The position numbers and the translations under genes are program-made. DNA of 64,000 nucleotides from Silurus meridionalis (lineage: Eukaryota; Chordata; Actinopteri; Siluriformes; Siluridae): positions 12,319,846 through 12,383,845 of the forward strand of contig NC_060906.1 in NCBI RefSeq assembly GCF_014805685.1. The letters are read 5' to 3'. Each line of letters opens with the position of its first letter. The stretch's first letter is position 1. The notes beneath the pieces were generated by a model, which saw only the letters and a list, made by a program, of their open reading frames with translations, was not told where the DNA came from and made no database searches. Below, in pieces: positions 21,239 through 32,600 of the stretch.

Positions 21239-24200
21239 AACCCAGCCATTAGGGGGGCACAAGCCAGTGCACTCTTAGTGCCGGTCCCAAGCCCGGGTAA
21301 ATGGGGAGGGTTGCGTTAGGAAGGGCATCCAGCGTAAAACATGTGCCAAATCAAATATGAGGATCACAAAGGAGAATTTCATACCGGATCGGTCGAGGCC
21401 CGGGTTAACAACGACCGCCACAGGTATCGTTAGCCGACAGGGTACCGTGGAAATTGGGCTACTGTTGGTCAAGGAGGAGAAGGAGAGGAGGAAGACGCCT
21501 ACAGAGACGGCAGGAAAAGGAGCAGTGTAGGAGAGTAGAGGTTCGGGTTGGTACTTTAAATGTTGGTACTATGACGGGTAAAGGGAGAGAGATAGCTGAT
21601 ATGATGGAGAGGAGAAAGGTAGATATGCTGTGTGTTCAGGAGACCAAGTGGAAAGGGAGTAAGGCCAGGAACATTGGAGGTGGATTTAAACTGTTTTATC
21701 ATGGTGTGGATGGAAGAGAAATGGTGTAGGGGTGATTCTGAAGGAAGAGTACAGTAAGAGTGTAGTGGAGGTGAAGAGAGTTTCTGATAGGGTGATGATC
21801 GTGAAGGTGGAAGTTGAAGGATGATGATAAATGTCATCAGTGCCTATGCTCCACAAGTTGGCTGTGAGATGGAGGAAAAGGAAAGATTCTGGAGTGAATT
21901 AGATGAAGTGGTAGATGGTGTACCTAGGAAAGAACGATTGGTGATTGGGGCAGACTTTAATGGGCATGTAGGTGAAGGGAACAGAGGTGATGAGGAGGTG
22001 ATGGGTAGGTATGGTTTTAAGGAGAGGAATGTGGAAGGGCAGATGGTGGTAGATTTTGCTAAAAGGATGGAAATGGCAGTGGTGAACACGTATTTTAAGA
22101 AGAAGGAGGATCATAGGGTGACGATAAGAGTGGAGGAAGGTGCACACAGGTGGACTATGTGCTATGCAGGAGATGCAACCTGAAGGAGATTGGAGACTGT
22201 AAGGTGTTGGCGGGGACAGTGTAGCTAGACAGCATCGGATGGTGGTCTGTAGGATGGTTTTGGAGGCGAAGAAGAAGAGGAGGAATGTAAGGATTGAAAG
22301 AAGAATAAGATGGTGGAAACTGAAGGAGGAAGAGTGTAGTGAGGTTCAGGGAAGAGGTCAGACAGGGGCTCGGTGGTGGTGAAGAGGTGCCGGATGATTG
22401 GGCAACTACTGCAGGAGTGATGAGGGAGGCAGCTAGAAAAGTACTTGGTGTGACATCTGGAAATAGAAAGCAAGACAAGGAGACGTGGTGGTGGAATGAG
22501 GAAGTGCAGGAGAGCATTAGGGAAAGAGGTTGGCAAAACAGAAGTGGGATCGACAGAGTGATGAGAAAAGTAGGCAGGAGTACAAGGAGATGCGGCAGCA
22601 GGTAAAAAGGGATGTGGCGAAAGCCAAGGAAAAGGCATATGAGGAGCTGTATAAGAGGTTGGACACTAAGGAAGGAGAAAAGGAGTTATACCGATTGGCC
22701 AGGCAGAGGGACCGAGCTGGGAAGGATGTACTGCAAGTTAGAGCAATAAAGGATGGAGAGGGAAATGTGTTGACTAGTGAGGAGAGTGTGTTGAGAAGGT
22801 GGAGGGAGTATTTTGAGCAGCTGATGAATGAGGAAAATCACAGAGAGAGAAGGTTGGAGGATGTGGAGTTGGTGAAGCAGGATGTAGATAGGATTAGTAA
22901 GGAGGAAGTGAGAGCAGCGATTAAGAGGATGAAGAATGGAAAGTCGGTTGGACCAGATGACATACCGTAGAAGCGTGAGATGTTTAGGAGAGATGGCAGT
23001 GGAGTTTTTAACCAGATTGTTTAACAGGATTCTGGAAGGGAGAGGATGCCTGAGGAATGGAGAAGGAGTGTGCTGGTACCGATCTTTAAGCATAAGGAGA
23101 TGTGCAGACCTGCAGTAACTACAGGGGAATTAAGTTGATCAGTCACACCATGAAGTTATGGGAAAGAGTAGTGGAAGCCAGGCTGAGAGAAGAGGTGACC
23201 ATCTGTGAGCAACAGTATGGTTTCATGCCGAGGAAGAGCACCACAGATGCCTTATTTGCTTTGAGGATGTTGATGGAGAAGTATAGAGAAGGACAGAAGG
23301 AATTGCATTGTGTATTTGTGGATTTAGAGAAAGCGACGACAGAGTGCCAAGAGAGGAGTTGTGGTATTGTATGAGGAAGTCAGGTGTGTCAGAGAAGTAT
23401 GTAAGGGTGGTGCAGGACATGTATGAGGACAGTGTGACGGCAGTGAAGTGTGCAGTAGGTACGACAGACTGGTTCAGAGTGAAGGTTGGACTGCATCAAG
23501 GATCGGCCCTGAGCCCTTTCCTGTTTGCAGTGGTGATGGACAGGTTGACGGACGAGGTCAGACAGGAGTCTCCTGGACTATGATGTTTGCAGATGATATT
23601 GTGATTTGTGGTGAGAGTAGAGCAGGTTGAGAAGAGCCTGGAGAGGTGGAGATATGCGCTGGAGAGAAGGGGAATGAAAGTCAGTAGGAGTAAGACAGAG
23701 TACATGTGTGTGAATGAGAGGGAGGGCAGTGGAGTGATGCGGTTGCAGGGAGAAGAGGTGGAGAAGGTGGAGGAGTTCAGGTACCTGGGGTCAACAGTGC
23801 AAAGTAATGGAGAGTGTGTTAGAGAAGTAAAGAAAAGAGTGCAGGCAGGGTGGAGTGGTGGAGAAGAGTGACAGGAGTGATTTGTGATAGTAGGGTATCT
23901 GCAAGAATGAAAGGGAAAGTTTATAGGACTGTGGTGAGACCTGCGATGTTGTATGGATTAGAGACAGTGGCATTGAGTAAAAGGCAGGAGGCAGAGCTGG
24001 AGGTAGCAGAGCTGAAGATGTTAAGGTTTTCGTTGGGAGTAACGAGGATGGACAAGATTAGAAATGAGTTTATTAGAGGGACAGCGCATGTAGGATGTTT
24101 TGGTGACAAGGTGAGGGAGGCGAGATTGAGATGGTTTGGACATGTGCAGAGAAGGGACATGAATTATATTGGTAGAAGAATGCTGAAGATGGAGCCACCA

Positions 24201-24366
24201 GGTAGGAGGAAAAGAGGAAGGCCAAGGAGGAGGTTCATGGATGTGGTGAGGGAAGACATGCAGGTAGTTGGTGTGAAAGAGGCAGATGTAGAGGACAGGG
24301 TGGTATGGAGACGAATGATCCGCTGTGGCGACCCCTAATGGGAGCAGCCGAAAGAAGAAGAAGAAG
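21239..24366 (+). mobile_element. RTE-like LINE, near full length, frames broken
   Basis: The insertion is flanked by a perfect 17-bp target duplication (ATTATTTCAAAACGTCT at 21222-21238 and 24367-24383). The 3' end is a GAAGAAGAAGAAG tail at about 24350-24366. An apurinic-type endonuclease lies at about 21540-22150 ('VRVGTLNVGTMTGKGREI', 'VQETKWKG', 'NVISAYAPQVG', 'GADFNGHVG'). The reverse transcriptase is at about 22890-24340 ('KNGKSVGPDDIP', 'NYRGIKLISHTMK', 'QYGFMPRKSTTDA', 'VGLHQGSALSPFLFA', 'MMFADDIVICGES'). At least six frame changes separate these blocks, so the copy is dead. Assignment to the RTE clade is by family resemblance. Confidence 0.85.
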
Positions 24367-24383
24367 ATTATTTCAAAACGTCT

Positions 24384-25106
24384 GACTCCACAAAAGACTG
24401 AACAATACACAACCCATAACTAAATAAGGTAGCCTTAGTTTTTTCTCTTTTTTTTTTGCTAATGTAACCCCTCTTGGTTCTCATGTCAGATTCGCCCGAA
24501 AAAAGACCACATTCACACCATTTTAGAGTTCATCCATGAGTTGTGTTTTGCTGAGGGTAAAATAAAAAGACACGCAGGCTGCATAGTTACACAGCTCATC
24601 CGGTCACAAAACTGTTAAATAATACAATTAAGGGAAACAAAATAAGTACACAAAAATAAAAAAAGGGATAACACAAATTACACACACGTATAGCGCGCCC
24701 GCACACGTGTTGAACACGTGTGAAACACCTGCTACTTAATTATGAGCTTAAAATAAATAAAAAAACTCAACTACTCCAAGTTGTCAAAAAACACTTTAGT
24801 GAAATCATATCATTTGTAAAATAAATAAAAAGTTTATCAACAGCATGTGTATAAATATTACCGGAGAGGACATTTGTTGCTTACCGTTTACCTCAACAGT
24901 TCAGGTGGAACTGAGAGAAAATGGCCGATGCAACTTGCGTTTTATTCTTTTCTTACTTCACCTATAGGTGTCACTAATTCCCCTCTTCTCGGGTATAATA
25001 TAAAGACAAATGAATTACACAAAAAATATATATACTGTATAATGAACTATTTCACAGTAAAAAGTATTTTGGCACCATTCAAAATAAATCCATTTTCTTT
25101 GTTACA
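24384..25106 (-). mobile_element. Right part of the left gypsy LTR
   Basis: This resumes immediately after the LINE target duplication and runs to the TTACA end at 25106. It has no coding content. Several cores such as CACACGTGTTGAACACGTGTGAAACACC (24703-24730) contain repeated CACGTG E-box palindromes. These could be promoter elements of the retroelement, which is an inference only. Confidence 0.55.
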
Positions 25107-25465
25107 TTCACCCCCTCTGAATGTGCCAAAATATAACAAACACGAATCAACAAAGAAACAAAACTCCCACAGAGACAAAATCCCAGAATTGCCATTCATA
25201 GCACAATGCTGTTGATCAGAAAAAAATGTTCATCTAAAGAACTGATAAGAAAAAAAAGTGCTGCATATCACTTCTTCTTAAACACGACCCAAATAAAGTG
25301 CCTTCTACACTTCATCCCGGCAACTCATACCTATATGCACTCCAAAATTGACATAACACCTAAACTGTGTACTCTAATGTTTCAAACCAAGAACAGAAAA
25401 GACCATTTGCCATGGTTCTGTTGTCCAGTGTTGAGCAGGGTCTGCCTGTTCATAGAACAAATAAG
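25107..25465 (-). mobile_element. 3' end of the gypsy internal region
   Basis: This starts with the pyrimidine tract (TTCACCCCCTCTG on +), the polypurine tract of a - strand element. No protein domain is recognised, so it is probably the 3' untranslated part. It ends where the remnant of the non-autonomous LTR element begins. Confidence 0.45.
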
Positions 25466-25719
25466 GCGGGACCGAGCTCTCGGGGACTCATCATGTCCCC
25501 CTTTTTTTTTTTTTTTTTTTCTTCTTCTTCTCTCAGTCCGTATATTCCTTTTCAGGGGTCCGTTATTCTGTTATGCGGGAAATGGAGGCGGGAGCCGTAG
25601 TAACAGCAAACAAAGTTTATTTCAAAAAAGGCAAAAGCCAACACAAAACACTCACATCGGATACGGACAGTCACAAACTGAAAGTATATATCCCCTGCTT
25701 GGCAGGGGAATTCCTGACA
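25466..25719 (-). mobile_element. Deleted second copy of the non-autonomous LTR element
   Basis: Internal sequence (GCGGGACCGAGCTCTCGGGG, then ATGTCCCC and a T-run) leads into an LTR beginning at 25569 (TGTTATGCGG). The LTR lacks most of its middle and ends CCTGACA at 25719, about 151 bp in total. It is followed by GTACC and the gypsy LTR, exactly the junction seen at 20359-20368. Confidence 0.8.
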
Positions 25720-26259
25720 GTACCCAAAGACACAACAAATAAAATGTTTTTCAAATAATTGTCATTGCATAGAGAATAATGGAATGAACAAAATTAGTGC
25801 AGTTCAGTGTCTGTTCTGTTGCAAATAAAAAATCAAGAAAAATCGAGGAAAAATACTGATGCGCAGCTCCAAGGGCAAAGGGAAAAATAAATGGCTCGTG
25901 TTCACAAATGCGGTAAAATCCAGGAAGAGAGAGGGAGGACAAAAAAAAATGAAAATGGTGCACTTATGGTCCTACCAAACAGATGAAGCACAGAAAATGA
26001 TCCAGGTTCACAGGAAAACAAGGGTGGCTCGCCAGTTTCCACCAAGGTTATACACTCCTAGCTGATGGTAGAAACAATTCTAATTCCAGAATTCCAAATC
26101 CTTATCCAGCATCAAGGAGAGATGTCAACCAAATTGTGAAGTGGAAACAAGGGTAGAGGGGAAAAAAAAGGGAAAACAACAAGGAAAAAAAAAAACCCAA
26201 CCTTGCGAAGACAAGGCAGGAAAATAATTTATTGCAGTAAATTCTTATTTACCCACATT
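25720..26259 (-). mobile_element. Third partial copy of the gypsy LTR
   Basis: This is colinear with 20364-20915, with only small differences. It ends at 'ACCCACATT', where the second RTE-like LINE begins. Confidence 0.75.
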
Positions 26260-29252
26260 CTTCTTCTTCTTCTTTCGGCTGCTCCCATTAGGGGTCGCCA
26301 CAGCGGATCATCCGTCGCCATACCACCCTGTCCTCTACATCTGCCTCTTTTACACCAACTACCTGCATGTCTTCCTCACCACATCCATGAACCTCCTTCT
26401 TGGCCTTCCTCTTTCCTCCTACCTGGTGGCTCCATCCTCAGCATTCTTCTACCAATATAATTTATGTCCCTCCTCTGCACATGTCCAAACCATCTCAATC
26501 TCGCCTCCTCACCTTGTCACCAAAACATCCTACATGCGCTGTCCCTCTAATAAACTCATTTCTAATCTTATCCATCCTCGCCACTCCCAACGAAAACCTC
26601 AACATCTTCAGCTCTGCTACCTCCAGCTCCACCTCCTGTCTTTTACTCAATGCCACTGTCTCTAAACCATACAACATCGCAGGTCTCACCACAGTCCTAT
26701 AAACTTTCCTTTCAATTTTGCAGATACCCTACTATCACAAATCACTCCTGTCACTCTTCTCCACCCACTCCACCCTGCCTGCACTCTTTCTTCACTTCTC
26801 TAACACACTCTCCATTACTTTGCACTGTTGACCCCAGGTACCTGAATTCCTCCACCTTCTGAAGCTCTTCTCCCTGCAACCGCACCACTCCACTGCCCTC
26901 CCTCTCATTCACACACATGTATTCTGTCTTACTCCTACTGAGTTTCATTCCCTTCTCTCCAGCGCATATCTCCACCTCTCCAGGCTCTTCTCAACCTGCT
27001 CCCTACTCTCACAACAAATCACAATATCATCCGCAAACATCATAGTCCAGGGAGACTCCTGTCTGACCTCGTCCGTCAACCTGTCCATCACCACTGCAAA
27101 CAGGAAAGGGCTCAGGGCCGATCCTTGATGCAGTCCAACCTTCACTCTAAACCAGTCTGTCGTACCTACTGCACACTTCACTGCCGTCACACTGTCCTCA
27201 TACATGTCCTGCACCACCCTCACATACTTCTCTGACACACCTGACTTCCTCATACAATACCACAACTCCTCTCTTGGCACCCTGTCGTACACCTTCTCTA
27301 AATCCACAAATACACAATGCAATTCCTTCTGTCCTTCTCTATACTTCTCCATCAACATTCTCAAAGCAAATAAGGCATCTGTGGTGCTCTTCCTCGGCAT
27401 GAAACCATACTGTTGCTCACAGATGGTCACCTCTTCTCTCAGCCTGGCTTCCACTACTCTTTCCCATAACTTCATGGTGTGACTGATCAACTTAATACCC
27501 CTGTAGTTACTGCAGGTCTGCACATCTCCTTTATGCTTAAAGATCGGTACCAGCACACTCTTCTCCATTCCTCAGGCATCTTCTCACCTTCCAAAATCCT
27601 GTTAAACAATCTGGTCAAAACCCACTGCCATCTCTCCTAAACATCTCCACGCTTCTACCGGTATGTCATCTGGTCCAACCGACTTTCCACTCTTCATCCT
27701 CTTAATCGCTGCTCTCACTTCCTCCTTACTAATCCTATCTACATCCTGCTTCACCAACTCCACATCATCCAACCTTCTCTCTCTGATTTTCCTCATTCAT
27801 CAGCTGCTCAAAATACTCCTCCACCTTCTCAACACACTCTCCTCACTAGTCAACACATTTCCTCTCCATCCTTTACTGCTCTAACTTGCAGTACATCCTT
27901 TCCAGCTCGGTCCCTCTGCCTGGCCAATCGGTACAAATCCTTTTCTCCTTCCTTAGTGTCCAACCTCTCATACAGCTCCTCATATGCCTTTTCCTTGGCT
28001 TTCGCCACATCCTCTTAACCTGCTGCCGCATCTCCTTGTACTCCTGCCTACTTTTCTCATCACTCTGTCTATCCCACTTCTGTTTTGCCAACCTCTTTCT
28101 CCTTATGCTCTCCTGCACTTCCTCATTCCACCACCACGTCTCCTTGTCTTCCTTTCTATTTCCAGATGTCACACCAAGTACTTTTCTAGCTGCCTCCTCA
28201 TCACTCCTGCAGTAGTTGCCCAATCATCCAACACCTCCTTAACACCACTGAGCCTCTCTCTGACCTCTTCCCTGAACCTCACACTACACTCTTCCTCCTT
28301 CAGTTTCCACCATCTTATTCTTCTTTCAGTCCTCACTCTCCTCCTCTTCTTCGCCTCCAAAACCATCCCACAGACCACCATCCTATGCTGTCTAGCTACA
28401 CTGTCCCCTGCCAACACCTTACAGTCGCCAATCTCCTTCAGGTTGCATCTCCTGCATAGCACATAGTCCACCTGTGTGCACCTTCCTCCACTCTTATACG
28501 CCACCCTATGATCCTCCTTCTTCTTAAAATAAGTGTTCACCACTGCCATTTCCATCCTTTTAGCAAAATCTACCACCATCTGCCCTTCCACATTCCTCTC
28601 CTTAAAACCATACCTACCCATCACCTCCTCATCACCTCTGTTCCTTCACCCACATGCCCATTAAAGTCCGCCCCAATCACCAACCGTTCTTTCCTAGGTA
28701 CACCATCTACCACTTCATCTAATTCACTCCAGAATCTTTCCTTCTCCTCCATCTCACAGCCAACTTGTGGAGCATAGGCACTGATGACATTTATCATCAT
28801 CCTTCAACTTCCACCTTCACGATCATCACCCTATCAGAAACTCTCTTCACCTCCACTACACTCTTACTGTACTCTTCCTTCAGAATCACCCCTACACCAT
28901 TTCTCTTCCATCCACACCATGATAAAACAGTTTAAACCACCTCCAATGTTCCTGGCCTTACTCCCTTTCCACTTGGTCTCCTGAACACACAGCATATCTA
29001 CCTTTCTCCTCTCCATCATATCAGCTACTCTCTCCCTTTACCCGTCATAGTACCAACATTTAAAGTACCAACCCGAACCTCCACTCTCCTACACTGCTCC
29101 TTTCCTGCCGCCTCTGTAGACGCCTTCCTCCTCTCCTTCCTCCTTCGCCAACAGTAGCCCAATTTCCACCGGTACCCTGTCGGCTAACGATACCTGTGGC
29201 GGTCGTTGTTAACCCGGCCTCGACCGATCCGGTATGAAATTCTCATTTGTGA
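26260..29252 (-). mobile_element. Second RTE-like LINE, 5'-truncated, opposite orientation
   Basis: This is the reverse complement of the LINE at 21239-24366. The GAAG tail is at the left end (26260). The 5' end is cut at about 29252, roughly 125 bases short of the other copy. The longest frame (27568-26945 on -, 207 codons) holds an uninterrupted RT core: 'NYRGIKLISHTMK', 'VDLEKVYDRVPREELWY', 'GLHQGSALSPFLFAVVMDRL', 'MMFADDIVICCES'. Other frames carry the N-terminal RT (27796-27602), the linker (28624-28169) and the endonuclease. No matching target duplication is seen, because the flanks belong to different elements. Confidence 0.85.
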
Positions 29253-29601
29253 GCCTGCAACGTAGATCTTCAGACATGTCCGTCTTAACCACTGACTGCT
29301 GAACAGTCGACCGAAGCGGCAACTCACTCTCTGTTTCACCCACATCCTCCAAAGCAATGCAAGGATAAACGTCGGCCACTTTAGAGTTCCGCCTAAGCGT
29401 CACTGGTTTGTCGCTAGGATTGATCAACTTAAGTGGTATACTGCCATCACCCCAAAGCTGAGTGACAACACGACCCACCAAAACTTTCCTAGTGGCAGAA
29501 TGAAGTCTAGAAGGTTCTACCAAAACAGTACTGCCTAGTGAAAATGTTCTGGGACCTTGGTTACACCCTCCCCTCTGGAATATATGCACGTCCCGTTGCA
29601 T
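29253..29601 (-). pseudogene. Fragment of a different Ty3/gypsy pol (protease-RT linker)
   Basis: The - strand frame has 'GSTVLVEPS', 'VLVGRVVTQLWGDGSIPLKLINPS' and 'VTLRRNSKVADVYPCIALEDV'. This is the pattern found between the aspartic protease and reverse transcriptase in many fish gypsy elements. The neighbouring gypsy element has its own, different version of this region near 33300-33560, so this piece probably comes from a second family. The RTE LINE at 29252 cuts it off. Confidence 0.55.
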
Positions 29602-29658
29602 CTATCAGCGACTACAGGGCAACTACTGATTCTTCTAAGATAGAAGTGAATGCTTCGC

Positions 29659-32600
29659 CTAGGATAAGGACAGAATGACCAGGGTAAGTGGATTCCCTAA
29701 CTGTGGATATTCAAACTTTTTGGGGGGGTGTCGCTCTCTTTGTGAGCACCTGGGGGCAACACTGTCTTTGGGTTCAGTGCTCCCATCTTCAGTTTGGGTG
29801 CTCTTAGTATGCCTCAATTCATTAGTAATTATGTTTCTTCCTTCGTCCTGTGACTCAGAGTTAATCGGAGCTACCTCAGTCGTTCGAGTGGGAGATTTAC
29901 TTAAGGGCTCAGGGGGCTCTTGAGGTTTTGGTCTGGGCTCCACTGAGACATCTGGCTCAGTACTGCATAATTCAGGCTCATCCACACCTACTTCCATTAT
30001 GACAAGTTCATCTAAAATTTGCCCTACAGGAATGTGTTCAAGCAAGCATTCCCTCATAGGCTCTTCAGTATTATCCTCCACATGCCCCTTAGCCGACGAC
30101 TCTTCCCAAATAGGATCAAAGGCAGATAAACAAATTGCATTTTCTGGAACACCCAATGAGTGGCCAGTAGTAATTTGGGTTTCAGAGCACAAAATTCTTC
30201 CAGATTCATAACAGGGAATTTGTTCATCCTTAGATTCTGAGCATTCAGAAACAAACTCTGACTTCTGTCCCCATTCAACACTAGGAATAGCTCTGGTTGC
30301 AGGCCTTCTGATTACTTTCTGTTTTAGTTGTTTTTCAGATTTGCTTGGTTGCAAAAACCCACAGGGTAGCAATAAATCTCTGTGCAATGTCCGGAGAGGA
30401 CCACATTTACCCTCTGGTTGGACAGTATATACTGGTAGATCGTGAACTCTTTTGACAATCACATGAATGTCTTGTTCCCATTTGTCAGCCAGCTTTTGCT
30501 TTCCTCTCAACTGCACATTTCTTGCAAGAACTCGATCACCTTTTTCTAAAGTTGACGCAACCACATGCTTATCAAATCTCCTTTTATTACTCCCAGCTAC
30601 TTTCTCGGCATTCTTAGTGGCCACCTAATAACTGTCTCGCAACCGATTCTTTAAATCTTGCACGTATTGAGAGTGGGACTTAATTGTACTATCTACGGGC
30701 AGTCCGAAAGCCAGATCAACTGGTAGGCATGGTTGCCTCCCAAACATGAGTTCGTAAGGCGTGTATCCAGTGGTATCGTTACAAGTGCAGTTGTAGGCGT
30801 GAACTAAAGGCTTTATGAATTCCTTCCACCGTGACTTCTTTTCATTTTCCAATGTCCCCAGCATCTGGAGAAGTGTTCGATTAAATCGTTCAACTGGATT
30901 GCCCCTTGGGTGGTATGGTGTAGTCGTAACTTTGCGAATCCCTGCAACCTTACACAATTCCTTTATTGTACGTGAATCAAAATCTGCTCCTTGGTCGCTA
31001 TGCAGTTTCTCTGGAAACTTATAGTGTACCAAAAATTTGTCCCACAAGCTCTTGGCAATGGTCTGAATAGTTTGGTTTCGAGTTGGTATAGCAACAACAT
31101 ACTTCGTGAAGTGGTCTGTGATGACCAATATGTTCTTGATGTTACTTTGGTCTGGCTTCAAGGACAGGAAATCTATGCATACCAACTCTAAAGGCCTGCT
31201 TGTTTGGATGCTCACCAAGGAGCTGCCCTGTCTGGGGGTGTTTTCCTACGCACACAGAGTTCACAGGTTTTGATTCTTTCCTCCACTGTCTGTGACATTT
31301 TTGGCCAAAAAAACCTCGACCTGACGAGATCCAGGGTCCTGTCGATACCTAAATGACCCATATCATCGTGGAGACTTCCTAAAACCATGTCTCTCAATTT
31401 GGTGGGCAGGGCCAACTGATACTGGGAGGCTCCATGTTTTTGCCTTTTCCTATATAGCACTCGACCCCTTAGTTCAAGTTGGTTCCATTCCTTTAGCCAT
31501 AATCCCATTGTAGTTGGCTGGTTTCCCAGGTTCACTCCATTTTCCATCCCTTCAATAACCATGTTAATTTCTGGATCTTTCCTCTGCAGTTCTGCCAAGG
31601 CAGCTTCTGGGAGGTGAGGAAGATCTGTCAAACCATGATCATCCTCATGTTGGAACCCATCTGAAGAGCATTTACATTGTGAGTTAGGGATTCGACCCAG
31701 GTAAGTAAGGAGTGAAACGGGTTGGTACCTCCAGACGACCCGACCACCTGATGCCTTTCACAAATGGCCTTTATTGCGTCTGCCGTGAGACCAGATGACT
31801 CAAGTCCTGGTTCCATGAGATGGTGTAGAGTGAATTGTTTAATCCTTTCTCTCTCCTTTTGTGAGACCAGATCATCTAGAGGTTCACCGTGCGGTCGTCT
31901 GGAAAGCCCATCAGCATCTTGATTTTGGCTACCTGCTCTGTACTGCAGCTTAAAGTTGTAGGTTGACAAGCTGGACAGCCAGCGGTAGCTGGTGGCATCA
32001 AGCTTTGCTGAGGTTAAAATATACGTCAACGGGTTACTATCTGTTACGACTGTAAACTCTGAGCCATAGAGGTAGTCACTAAATTTGGAGGTGACAGCCC
32101 ATTTTAGTGCCAAAAACTCTAATTTATGTGCAGGGTACCTACTTTCACCCTTGGTCAATCCTTTACTGGCAAAGGCTATGACTCGCATCTGTCCCTCCTG
32201 TTCCTGGTATAAGGCTGCACCGAGTCCAGTAGTACTAGCATCGGTGTGAAGAACATAGGGAAGCTTTGGGTCAGCAAAGCCCAAAACAGGTGCAGTTGTA
32301 TCAATTATGGAGTCAAAGGTGCTCTGACAATCCAAATTCCATCGGTCACCAAAGTCTTCTTTGGGGTTAAAATACACCCTATCCTTTGGTTTCTTATTAC
32401 CACTCTTCTTGAGTGGAGGATACCCCACTGTAAGGTCCGTGAGAGGTTTAACGATCTTGGAATAATCACGCACGAACCTCCGGTAGTACCCAGCAAAACC
32501 TAAAAAGGACCTTAACTCCTTTAAATTTGCAGGCCTCAGCCAAGTCTTTAAAGCCTCAACCTTTGCCGAATCTGTCTCAACCTTATATTGTGAGACTATA

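Larger units (their letters stand above)
16292..25106 (-). mobile_element. Left LTR of the PNMA-type Ty3/gypsy element, with nested insertions
   Basis: The LTR starts TGTAGCACTTGTCC at 16292 and ends GTTACA at 25106 (TG...CA). Its parts are 16292-16672, 20364-21238 and 24384-25106, about 2 kb once insertions and target duplications are removed. The first part matches 36224-36602 almost exactly, and later parts match 40407-40850. Just right of 25106, the - strand reads a purine tract (CAGAGGGGGTGAA) directly before the LTR, as expected for the polypurine tract of a - strand element. Confidence 0.7.

Noticed and set aside
22225..24410. Many - strand frames across the first RTE-like LINE
   Set aside because: They are shadows of the + strand LINE; the same holds for + strand frames over 26260-29252.
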